Source: Diphasiastrum complanatum
Taxonomy: Eukaryota; Streptophyta; Lycopodiopsida; Lycopodiales; Lycopodiaceae
DNA: 64,000 bases
Direction: 5' to 3'
Assembly (NCBI GenBank): GCA_029204225.1
Contig: CM055100.1
Coordinates: forward strand, 4,135,611 to 4,199,610
Positions 59,278 through 61,718 of the stretch are shown piece after piece. The notes under the pieces were generated by a model, which did not search any database, was not told where the DNA came from, and worked only from the letters and a program-made list of their open reading frames with translations. A program made the translations under genes and the position numbers. Every line of letters begins with the position of its first letter. Position 1 is the stretch's first letter.

Positions 59278-59516
59278 TTGTTAATTCTATGTGGATCTGC
59301 TGCAGTTCCGATGGAGCAATGTACTTTTGGCCTTTGAGCTCCCTGTCAGAAGGTATTTCAGAAGGAGCTGACTACTTGGATTATTCTCCTATCCATGATC
59401 ACAATCAGGCAACCAATAGTATGTCAGTAATTGGCACGAAGTTGGGAGCTGCAACTCTTGCAACAGCGTCAGAAGATTGTTATGTACATGTTTATAATGT
59501 TAAACCCCTACAATAA
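19124..59516 (+). CDS. BEACH-WD40 protein (FAN/NSMAF-like), C-terminal part, eight exons
   Basis: Eight exons join in frame into 550 codons plus a TAA stop, all with GT-AG introns and matching phases. Exon 1 opens with [17 protein letters not shown], the end of a BEACH domain, followed by a linker of about 200 residues without recognised motifs. A WD40 propeller then runs to the end: [112 protein letters not shown] proteins act as scaffolds in membrane trafficking, and in animals FAN couples a TNF receptor to sphingomyelinase; the plant role is not known to me. The kinase-BEACH-WD40 protein GFS12 is an alternative subtype. The upstream domains lie left of the window. Introns of 10968, 146, 248, 4626, 1198, 6491 and 15063 bases hold most of the transposons described here. 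Confidence 0.85.
19898..21217 (+). other. Intron 1, left part, without mobile coding sequence
   Basis: Non-coding sequence. It contains a tandem duplication (20190-20514) described separately; nothing else is recognised. Confidence 0.5.
20190..20514 (+). repeat. Tandem duplication of about 165 bases
   Basis: Two units share TTATAGAYGCCRTTCACACT, then GTAGCAGCTAGCACATA and a long near-identical stretch to TTTCTAGGGTRAAAGTGG. A few substitutions and single-base indels separate them. It is a local intronic duplication. Confidence 0.85.
21218..21872 (-). mobile_element. LINE copy 7 (minus strand, ORF2 C-terminal fragment)
   Basis: Read on the minus strand it encodes [11 protein letters not shown], the CCHC region with [19 protein letters not shown], and [18 protein letters not shown]. 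Several stops and frameshifts are present. There is no (GA)n tail at its left end, so the 3' end is lost. It is an old fragment. Confidence 0.75.
21873..22125 (+). repeat. Cluster of CACGTG palindromic repeats
   Basis: About six variants of a 24-base motif of the type GCCTACATGGCTTGCCACGT occur in 250 bases (starting near 21881, 21906, 21970, 22008, 22033 and 22090). One forms the perfect 20-base palindrome GGTTTGCCACGTGGCAAACC at 22041-22060. The core CCACGTGG is a plant G-box. The array directly precedes LINE copy 8 and may be its 5' UTR or promoter. Confidence 0.7.
22126..23356 (+). mobile_element. LINE copy 8 (internally deleted)
   Basis: ORF1 (about 22140-22807) runs through TPAK, the coiled coil ([16 protein letters not shown]), [10 protein letters not shown] and [12 protein letters not shown], with a stop and a frameshift. 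At 22807 it jumps from ORF1 (SEGLDRA) to the ORF2 end (LMIREMF), losing about 3.4 kb. The PIP-like box QPQITSFF (22878-22901), SRRRGR and an Asp run follow. The 3' UTR carries ATGCCTTTTGGCAT and ends in ACATTAATAAAGC. Confidence 0.85.
23357..23446 (+). repeat. (TC)n, 90 bases, between LINE copies 8 and 9
   Basis: A pure TC run between the AATAAAGC end of copy 8 and the truncated 5' end of copy 9. Confidence 0.96.
23447..23652 (+). mobile_element. LINE copy 9 (3' UTR only)
   Basis: It matches the 3' UTR of copy 4 from CGCGTAGCTGGTGGTTAAGC onward, with the GTCC/GGAC hairpin, GTGCCCAAGGGCAC and an end in ACATTAATATATTCTATT. It is a very short 5'-truncated insertion of the second subfamily. Confidence 0.88.
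23653..23697 (+). repeat. (TC)n between LINE copies 9 and 10
   Basis: About 45 bases of TC. Confidence 0.95.
23812..24783 (+). pseudogene. LINE ORF1 (copy 10), frameshifted
   Basis: [12 protein letters not shown] starts it. DYTPSKPTE is present, then a small deletion shifts the frame near 24095. The coiled coil ([18 protein letters not shown]), [10 protein letters not shown] and, after a second shift near 24430, the RRM and C-terminal domain ([24 protein letters not shown]) follow. The end is UAG at 24781-24783. Confidence 0.83.
24781..24824 (+). promoter_or_regulatory. Candidate UAG-readthrough signal (copy 10), clearest hairpin
   Basis: UAG, the 6-base spacer GGATTT, then left arm GGGGCTCTCGGG (24790-24801), an 11-base loop and right arm CCCGAGATCCCC (24813-24824). 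Eleven of twelve pairs are Watson-Crick. The frame from the UAG through the hairpin into FWNCNG is open. This spacing resembles known viral UAG-plus-structure readthrough sites. Confidence 0.65.
24784..25822 (+). pseudogene. LINE ORF2 endonuclease part (copy 10)
   Basis: [22 protein letters not shown] and a mutated LARDFNAH (the family has LAGDFNAR) are seen. After a frameshift around 25470 the DYF and ISDHS motifs follow. It ends at SANTAYPSA, where the gypsy element begins. No RT remains. Confidence 0.82.
25823..28378 (-). mobile_element. Gypsy-like element, gag-protease copy A
   Basis: Read on the minus strand there is a leader (28378-27987), a gag-type frame from [11 protein letters not shown] (27986), and a long frame (27481-26111) ending in an aspartic protease. 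No RT, RNase H or integrase motifs follow; the element stops at 25823. Copy B at 46976-51060 repeats the protease part and continues into a non-RT segment. A non-autonomous element is likely. Confidence 0.75.
26111..27986 (-). pseudogene. Gag and aspartic protease of gypsy-like copy A
   Basis: The gag start [20 protein letters not shown] is followed by a Pro/Gly/Phe-rich stretch and, in other frames, [17 protein letters not shown], typical of gypsy gag. A stop at about 27630 and a shift near 27450 break it. The following frame has [13 protein letters not shown] (gag), then a 250-residue acidic spacer, then protease: [16 protein letters not shown], with DTC in place of the usual DSG/DTG, and [15 protein letters not shown]. 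Downstream frames (26110-25830) contain no RT motifs. Confidence 0.75.
28381..28484 (-). repeat. (GA)n plus GAAA run: (TC)n tail of LINE copy 11
   Basis: About 87 bases of GA are followed by GAAA units. Read on the minus strand it is the usual TTTC-then-TC LINE tail. Confidence 0.96.
28485..28600 (-). mobile_element. LINE copy 11 (3' UTR end only, minus strand)
   Basis: The minus strand reads GGAGACGTTTTTATACGCTC, then ATGCCTTTTGGCATGGAAAA and GACATTAATAAAGC before the tail. It is a very short 5'-truncated insertion of the AATAAAGC subfamily. The (TC)n on its 3' side is directly followed by the gypsy leader. Confidence 0.88.
28601..29339. other. Intron sequence, possible LTR remnant
   Basis: No coding motif is seen. 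CTATGTATATAGAGG near 28936-28950 looks like a TATA box, and the nearby GC-rich sequence could be a chromovirus LTR tied to the chromodomain remnant on its right. This is not established. Confidence 0.3.
29340..29486 (-). pseudogene. Chromodomain remnant of a gypsy chromovirus
   Basis: On the minus strand, VFYHTP-type and LADQ-type residues match the chromodomain tail at 44770-44995 (here [18 protein letters not shown]). Its N-terminal part is separated from it by about 500 bases (29487-29998) that look inserted. Confidence 0.6.
29487..29985 (+). pseudogene. Unidentified coiled-coil ORF inserted in a chromovirus
   Basis: A plus-strand frame reads [20 protein letters not shown], then [20 protein letters not shown], a stop at 29715, and [14 protein letters not shown]. 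After a frameshift it continues [16 protein letters not shown] and an acidic Gly/Ser tail ending in SAPPPS. Heptad-like spacing suggests a coiled coil. There are no introns in it. It separates the two parts of a minus-strand chromodomain and could be a captured gene piece or the gag of another element. I do not recognise it. Confidence 0.45.
29999..30235 (-). pseudogene. Gypsy integrase C-terminus (GPY/F module) remnant
   Basis: The minus strand encodes [18 protein letters not shown], then [19 protein letters not shown] and LTDPELFPF. This is the GPY/F module and the FHVSLL stretch that precede the chromodomain in chromoviruses. One TAG interrupts it. Confidence 0.75.
30236..30865 (+). other. 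Intron 1, right end
   Basis: Non-coding apart from a 61-base tandem duplication at 30269-30394. Ends in the exon 2 acceptor. Confidence 0.5.
30269..30394 (+). repeat. Tandem duplication, 61-base unit
   Basis: Two near-identical units begin GAAAGAGTAATAGATCTTAT and end at ACAGTGGTACAATT. Confidence 0.88.
30866..30964 (+). CDS. Exon 2 seen of the BEACH-WD40 gene
   Basis: 99 bases in phase 0: acceptor TTTGGCAG, donor CCT/GTAAGT. It encodes [20 protein letters not shown] and then [13 protein letters not shown], the end of one WD40 blade and the start of the next. Confidence 0.85.
31111..31182 (+). CDS. Exon 3 seen of the BEACH-WD40 gene
   Basis: 72 bases in phase 0: acceptor GTTGCTGCAG, donor AAG/GTTGTC. 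It encodes [20 protein letters not shown], a canonical WD40 core (G-S-x-D-x-x-V-x-x-Y). Confidence 0.85.
31431..31590 (+). CDS. Exon 4 seen of the BEACH-WD40 gene
   Basis: 160 bases: acceptor CATTTTGCAG, donor A/GTGAGC leaving one base of a codon. It encodes [12 protein letters not shown] and [15 protein letters not shown], a full blade. The frame stays open past the donor, but the phase match with exon 5 and the GTGAG consensus fix the end. Confidence 0.83.
31591..33429 (+). other. Intron 4, left part
   Basis: No confident gene. Around 32650-32900 a degraded plus-strand frame contains KPKK and CFTCEK-like residues that may be an old gag. Around 33245-33420 the sequence resembles retroelement leader or LTR sequence. 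Neither is firm. Confidence 0.35.
33430..34440 (-). pseudogene. Ty1/copia gag remnant
   Basis: Read on the minus strand: a gag-like region (34200-34020, [18 protein letters not shown]), [19 protein letters not shown], the first half of a zinc knuckle (KCHSCHKY) and then [14 protein letters not shown] in a shifted frame. The arrangement matches the end of copia gag. Several frameshifts and stops are present. Confidence 0.6.
34529..35213 (-). mobile_element. TRIM element (terminal-repeat retrotransposon in miniature)
   Basis: Two near-identical LTRs (34529-34847, 319 bases; 34923-35213, 291 bases) flank only 75 internal bases. Both run TG...CA. The 13 bases before the right LTR (34910-34922) read TGGTATCAGAGCC on the minus strand, a tRNA-iMet primer site. 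GAGTGGGGG, a polypurine tract, abuts the left LTR on that strand. A perfect 5-base target-site duplication TATTA flanks the element (34524-34528 and 35214-35218). It has no coding capacity and must be moved by other LTR elements. Confidence 0.92.
34690..34745 (+). repeat. 28-base tandem duplication in the left TRIM LTR
   Basis: GGGTATTATGTCTACTTTGA plus eight more bases occurs twice in a row. The right LTR has one unit, which accounts exactly for the length difference of 28 bases, so it arose after insertion or in the template LTR. Confidence 0.93.
35214..36216 (+). other. Intron 4, right part
   Basis: Non-coding. A short purine run (GGGAGGGAGGGAGAGAGAGA) lies at 35582-35602. Nothing else is recognised. 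Confidence 0.5.
36217..36309 (+). CDS. Exon 5 seen of the BEACH-WD40 gene
   Basis: 93 bases: acceptor AAATAGCAG, donor GACG/GTAAGC. It encodes [19 protein letters not shown] and then [12 protein letters not shown]. It starts with two bases that complete the codon begun in exon 4. Confidence 0.85.
36310..37507 (+). other. Intron 5
   Basis: AT-rich intron. Two diverged repeats (ATTAGCTTTATTAACTCTAG / ATTGGCTTTATAATTTCTAG, near 37084 and 37207) followed by similar sequence suggest an old local duplication. Confidence 0.5.
37508..37659 (+). CDS. Exon 6 seen of the BEACH-WD40 gene
   Basis: 152 bases: acceptor ACCTTTCAG, donor GAG/GTAAAA. It encodes [20 protein letters not shown] and [20 protein letters not shown], completing one blade and most of the next. 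Confidence 0.86.
37660..39199 (+). other. Intron 6, left part
   Basis: AT-rich and non-coding; no exon or transposon motif is recognised. Confidence 0.5.
39200..39285 (+). mobile_element. LINE copy 12 (degraded 3' UTR remnant)
   Basis: It aligns to the LINE 3' end: GAGACATTTTTATGCCCCCA, then ACACACTTGAG, then GTCTTATGTGCCTATTGGTA, where GTGCC/GGTAC still pairs through a G-U. The AATAAA and (TC)n end are lost. It is an ancient copy. Confidence 0.6.
39286..39784 (+). other. Intron sequence with GGTTCGAACC-type inverted motifs
   Basis: Contains CTGCGGTTCGAACC near 39311 and CGGTTTGAACCGG near 39368, which can pair with each other, and a short TC run just before LINE copy 13. This may be an old foldback element. 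Confidence 0.3.
40039..40352 (-). pseudogene. Ty1/copia GAG-pre-integrase fragment inside LINE RT
   Basis: The minus strand encodes HYRLGHLK, then LICQSC, then [20 protein letters not shown] and SDICGPM. These are the His/Cys (HHCC) zinc motif and the start of copia integrase. A stop separates the two parts. It is a short insertion or patch within LINE copy 13. Confidence 0.75.
40353..41098 (+). pseudogene. LINE reverse transcriptase part (copy 13)
   Basis: An open frame carries [63 protein letters not shown] and [14 protein letters not shown]. The catalytic YADD is changed to YAND, which removes a metal-binding aspartate. A one-base loss near 41025 shifts the frame just before the inverted block. 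Confidence 0.85.
41099..41520 (-). pseudogene. Inverted LINE segment: ORF2 post-RT fused to ORF1
   Basis: On the minus strand one frame reads [38 protein letters not shown], then ORF1 residues [16 protein letters not shown]. Both ends match what is missing on the plus strand at each side, so this is a local inversion of about 420 bases spanning the junction of two LINE copies. Confidence 0.75.
41521..43620 (+). mobile_element. LINE copy 14 (old, degraded)
   Basis: It begins in ORF1 ([13 protein letters not shown]), has TAG GGA ATT CGG at 41602-41613, then degraded endonuclease ([21 protein letters not shown]-like) and RT ([26 protein letters not shown] at about 43013-43050). Many stops and frameshifts are present; YADD is YVDD. 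There is no tail. It is much older than copies 3 and 5. Confidence 0.75.
43621..44150 (+). other. Intron 6, right end
   Basis: Non-coding; ends in the polypyrimidine tract and CAG before exon 7 at 44151. Confidence 0.5.
44151..44242 (+). CDS. Exon 7 seen of the BEACH-WD40 gene (short, found from phase)
   Basis: 92 bases: acceptor TCTGCTACAG, donor GGAAG/GTAAGA. It encodes [20 protein letters not shown] and [10 protein letters not shown]. Exon 6 ends in phase 0 while exon 8 needs two carried bases, so an exon of length 2 modulo 3 was required. This is the only candidate I found, and it yields the continuous reading [11 protein letters not shown] across the junction. FAN has a comparable segment before its last blade. 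Confidence 0.75.
44480..44995 (-). pseudogene. Gypsy chromovirus chromodomain and 3' end
   Basis: The minus strand encodes [20 protein letters not shown], then [19 protein letters not shown] and, near the stop, [10 protein letters not shown]. This is a chromodomain (the Q-W-x-G and E-x-x-T-W-E-P signature) at the C-terminus of a chromovirus polyprotein. Chromodomains direct integration to marked chromatin. The following non-coding part (44770-44480) has a purine-rich CGGGGAGAG near 44726-44734 that may be the polypurine tract and start of an LTR. Confidence 0.75.
45038..45967 (+). pseudogene. Gypsy gag with zinc knuckle
   Basis: [20 protein letters not shown] starts the readable part. Typical gag motifs follow: [49 protein letters not shown] and [16 protein letters not shown] stop at 45704-45706 interrupts it. 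In the continuation [16 protein letters not shown] is a CCHC zinc knuckle (C-X2-C-X4-H-X4-C). A stop follows at 45968. Confidence 0.85.
45968..46471 (+). pseudogene. Gypsy aspartic protease
   Basis: [20 protein letters not shown] is the retropepsin active site with DDG in place of the usual DSG, and [16 protein letters not shown] is the flap and C-terminal part. A TAG at 46469-46471 separates it from RT. Confidence 0.8.
46472..46980 (+). pseudogene. Gypsy reverse transcriptase N-terminal part
   Basis: [20 protein letters not shown], then [32 protein letters not shown] and [18 protein letters not shown] are the start of gypsy RT. The palm catalytic motif is missing because the sequence ends at about 46976. 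Confidence 0.88.
46990..48630 (-). other. Non-RT 3' segment of gypsy-like copy B
   Basis: Minus-strand frames (48657-48190, 48125-47592, 47538-46990) lack any RT, RNase H or integrase motif. Repeated words are visible: the plus-strand AGGAATGCCA recurs near 47035, 47083, 48292 and 48368, giving WHSWLLHIAW-like peptides. It may be non-coding sequence that fills the place of pol. Confidence 0.45.
48640..49790 (-). pseudogene. Protease region of gypsy-like copy B
   Basis: Minus-strand frames encode [29 protein letters not shown]-like and TIDFGADWF-like residues parallel to copy A, broken by stops. The acidic spacer ([12 protein letters not shown]) is recognisable at 49500-49790. Confidence 0.65.
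50140..51060 (-). other. Leader/LTR region of gypsy-like copy B
   Basis: Purine-rich on the plus strand, with recurring GCTGGAAAATGG words; no coding motif. It abuts LINE copy 15 at about 51060. Confidence 0.4.
51061..52318 (+). mobile_element. LINE copy 15 (5'-truncated, degraded)
   Basis: It starts at [20 protein letters not shown] of ORF2 and continues through a degraded C-terminus with many stops. The PIP-like box QLQIMFFF is still in frame with its neighbours at 51776-51799. A 98-base tandem duplication sits in the 3' UTR. The end has ATGCCTTTTGGCAT and GACATTAATAAAGC before the tail. Confidence 0.8.
51863..52058 (+). repeat. Tandem duplication of about 98 bases in LINE copy 15
   Basis: Two units begin ATAGAGACCA and share CATCGGTCATGCCATGAGGG, then the CTCCCTCAAC region. 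They differ at about ten positions. Confidence 0.88.
52319..52351 (+). repeat. (TC)n between LINE copies 15 and 16
   Basis: About 33 bases of TC directly join the two copies. Confidence 0.95.
52352..54881 (+). mobile_element. LINE copy 16 (internally deleted)
   Basis: A 58-base 5' UTR and the ORF1 N-terminus (52410-52600, [12 protein letters not shown]) are followed by a jump into ORF2 just before RT, so the ORF1 core, UAG junction and endonuclease are missing. RT, the C-terminus and the 3' UTR remain with several frameshifts. It ends with ATGCCTATTGGCAT, then GACATTAATAAAATT and (TC)n. Confidence 0.87.
52600..54619 (+). pseudogene. LINE ORF2, RT to C-terminus (copy 16)
   Basis: RT motifs: [52 protein letters not shown] (YADD intact) and [11 protein letters not shown]. 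Frameshifts fall near 52830, 53145, 53300, 53500 and 53950. The finger is changed to [20 protein letters not shown], where the last cysteine is lost. The PIP-like box is degraded to QLHVTSHF (54449-54472). The C-terminus ends PPWRRQ. Confidence 0.85.
54882..54966 (+). repeat. (TC)n, 85 bases, between LINE copies 16 and 17
   Basis: A pure TC run. Confidence 0.96.
54967..56169 (+). mobile_element. LINE copy 17 (5'-truncated, close relative of copy 5)
   Basis: It begins at [16 protein letters not shown] of ORF2. One frameshift occurs near 55195. The finger [20 protein letters not shown] and PIP-like box QAHITQFF (55735-55758) match copy 5. The 3' UTR ends GACGTTAATAATAATAATTC. The terminal hairpin is weaker here (GTACTTGGATAC). 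Confidence 0.88.
56170..56182 (+). repeat. (TC)6 between LINE copies 17 and 18
   Basis: A short TC run joins the two copies. Confidence 0.85.
56183..58318 (+). mobile_element. LINE copy 18 (ORF1 end and ORF2 to post-RT)
   Basis: ORF1 C-terminal sequence ([18 protein letters not shown], with frameshifts) ends in TAG at 56618-56620. A degraded gap follows (56621-56850), then ORF2 from [20 protein letters not shown] through RT to WCPG at 58315. The 3' end and tail are missing. Confidence 0.82.
57290..58318 (+). pseudogene. LINE reverse transcriptase (copy 18)
   Basis: [49 protein letters not shown] (YADD intact) and [14 protein letters not shown] are readable. One TAA at 57662-57664 interrupts it. 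The sequence is close to copy 5 but cut off after the thumb. Confidence 0.83.
58319..58639 (+). other. Unrecognised intron sequence
   Basis: No motif is recognised. It contains AT-rich short repeats of the type AATTTGAATC, AATCTTCAATC and AAATTTCAGATTTCAAAG around 58506-58600. Confidence 0.4.
58640..58911 (+). mobile_element. LINE copy 19 (3' UTR of another subfamily)
   Basis: AAGTCCTCACATGGACATTG carries the GTCC/GGAC hairpin, GTGCCTACGAGCAC the terminal hairpin, then GACATTAATAAACTC and a TC-rich tail. This is a short 5'-truncated copy distinct from the other three subfamilies. Its left edge is approximate. Confidence 0.75.
58912..58932 (+). repeat. TC-rich tail of LINE copy 19
   Basis: TTCTTTC grades into a short TC run. 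Confidence 0.85.
59128..59218 (+). mobile_element. LINE copy 20 (old 3' UTR remnant next to the last exon)
   Basis: It aligns to the 3' end: GGAGATGTTTATATGCTCCC, then GTCTTATATATGTTTTGATG and AAATTAATATAGC before (TC)n. The hairpin stem is degraded, so the copy is old, yet its TC tract is still long. Confidence 0.7.
59219..59274 (+). repeat. (TC)n 31 bases upstream of the last exon
   Basis: About 56 bases of TC end 31 bases before the first base of exon 8 (59306). In the RNA it is a long pyrimidine tract just before the 3' splice site. Confidence 0.95.
59306..59516 (+). CDS. Exon 8 (last) of the BEACH-WD40 gene
   Basis: 211 bases including the TAA at 59514-59516; acceptor ATCTGCTGCAG. It encodes [20 protein letters not shown] and, at the end, [19 protein letters not shown]. 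An AATAAA hexamer (59512-59517) overlaps the stop codon. Confidence 0.87.
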
Positions 59517-61027
59517 AACGGGATTAGTGCTACACGTGGTGTAATTTTAGTTTGGGCTTTGAGCCTTTTAAATTCTTGATTGTACACAATATCAAGGAAT
59601 TGTAGGCTGCTTGAGGTGTATTAATTTTCATTTTTTCATTCATTTGGAATATGTTTTATATGGAATTTGAGAAGTATACTTGGCTCTTCAGTGAGCCTGT
59701 GAAAACTTTATTATGTCATCAATGATCATGCTATGACAAGGATATGTAATACTCATGTATACAGTTCTCCTTCTGGTTTAAAGCAATGAGCTTGCAAATA
59801 CAAAGCCTTTGCATAATCAAATTATTGTTCATGTTGACATTAATTACTGCTCCTATTACATGTTTGAAAATTATGCTTATGCTTTTGATTGATGAAAATT
59901 CTCTAGCGGTTTTGAGTTATACATATATTCCATCTCATTTTAGTGTTTATTATTTTGATCATTTTCCAACATGCAATTTCAGAATGGTTCTTCATGAAAC
60001 ACAGCCTTAAGAAGAACAATTTTGCACATTCTTCTGTCTACTGCCATCAACCGTGTTATCCTAAACACAAACCCTATAATATGCCAGCACATGCATATAC
60101 TATGAAAAAAAATATGAGCATTCTTTTTCGTTTCAAAGTCTTGGTTCTTATAGTAGTTTTCTACTTACGTGTAATCTCACTCTTAAAGTGTAACTTGTAG
60201 TAAGGCATAGCATATCTTGTCATCTTTTCCCATGAGTAAAAGGAAAGTGTTGAATAAATGGCCTTACGAGACTTTATGAGAAAAAATAAGAGGTCAAAAG
60301 TTATATTGTTTAGGGTTTGCTTGTTAAATAGTCTTTCTATATCGTAAACATTCCTCTTTGCTATAGTTACATGATCTATTGTGATGCAAGACATTCTCAC
60401 AAGCTTTAAGTTTGTATGATTCCAATGGAAAGTATTTTATACTCAATGTAAAGTGGTTTTTATTGTACCAATGGAATGATGCCTTTGGCTCCTATGAGTC
60501 AATGTATTGAAGGTAATTGTGATGAACTCATGCAATACTTTGATGTCACAAAACCATATATACAGGCCTAGATAATTCATTTGACAATAGGTTACACTAT
60601 ATTGCTTGCAATGTAGTAATTTTAAGATTTTCATTTATTGGTAAATGATTTCTTCAAGTGATCTATAAATTTCATGAATATGGTGCTATTTTGTCCAAAT
60701 TATTTAACTTTCTGGTGGTGGTATGTCATCCAAGTCAACATGGGACAACTTTTCAAAGGTGAGATGTAGTACATTTGAGAAAAGCACATGATTATTGCAT
60801 TTGATGATCAAATCTAATCCGTTTACGAATAGATCTAAAAGAGCAATTATGCAAGAAACAAAAATAGACCCACTTGGATAATGATGAAGGATAAGGATTA
60901 GAATCATATTGAGGAAGAAATCACACTTGTGAATATTCCCAGCTAGTAATCTCAATATGTTTCTTTTTGTTCAAGCGCACTAGTCCAAAAATTATGGACA
61001 GCATGGCCTCTTCATATATACCTGTTG
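59517..61027 (+). other. 3' flank of the BEACH-WD40 gene
   Basis: AT-rich 3' UTR and intergenic sequence. The AATAAA overlapping the stop codon is the only obvious poly(A) hexamer near the end of the gene. No other gene is recognised. Confidence 0.5.
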
Positions 61028-61718
61028 CCCGTTCCAGAACGGAACGCGTTCTGGAACGGGTTCCAGAACGCGTTCCGTTCTGGAACAGGCCCTTGAAAAA
61101 AAAAACATATTTTTTTACAAAGGATTACTACACTTCAATACTTGAGTTATGGTAGAAAGTTGGTGGAAAAAATCAAGGCAAAGGGAGAATTTGAAGCAAC
61201 TGGACAATATCGTGAATCTTACTAGCGACGTGTTTGCAGAATTTGATAGAGGACGGATTTGATTTGGTCATGGCATCCCTATAATAATCTTTCAAAAAGT
61301 AACAGGGTCAACAGAGTTGGAATGACAGGACCCAATTCAAGCATGTTATTTGAATTTACACATGAGAATATGCCATTGGCTCTCCCAACCATACCAACTG
61401 TCGCAAAAGGCTCCCAACCACACCATCTCCAATTCTGTGCATATGAAGAATTGATCTCCCCTTATCTATTCTGTGAGGAAGTTACGCAATCTGTTGTGAA
61501 AGGGTGAAGTCACGGGCCAGCTCGCTGTTGTGAAAGGGTGAAGTCGCGGGCCAGCAGAGCACCTATCTGACAACCTTACTTTCCCTGCTCGCTATCTGTG
61601 AAATGCAGAAGTCGCAAGCCAGCAGGGTCGTATATCAGTTTTTTTTTTATTTACATTACTCGTTCCGACCCAGTACGTTCCGGAACGGAACGTTCCAACC
61701 CTTTTTGCTCGGAACGGG
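61028..61718. mobile_element. Foldback/MITE-like element with nested palindrome
   Basis: The left end is CCCGTTCC (61028-61035) and the right end GGAACGGG (61711-61718), an 8-base terminal inverted repeat. The left end holds a perfect inverted repeat with 27-base arms (61031-61057, 61060-61086); the right end has GTTCCGGAACGGAACGTTCC at 61678-61697. No transposase frame lies inside and no clear target duplication is seen, so the element call is tentative while the palindrome is certain. Confidence 0.5.
61491..61560 (+). repeat. Tandem repeat, unit of about 35 bases
   Basis: CTGTTGTGAAAGGGTGAAGT followed by CACGGGCCAGC occurs twice in a row with one change. A third, diverged unit lies at about 61590-61626 (CTGTGAAATGCAGAAGTCGC). 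Confidence 0.85.
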
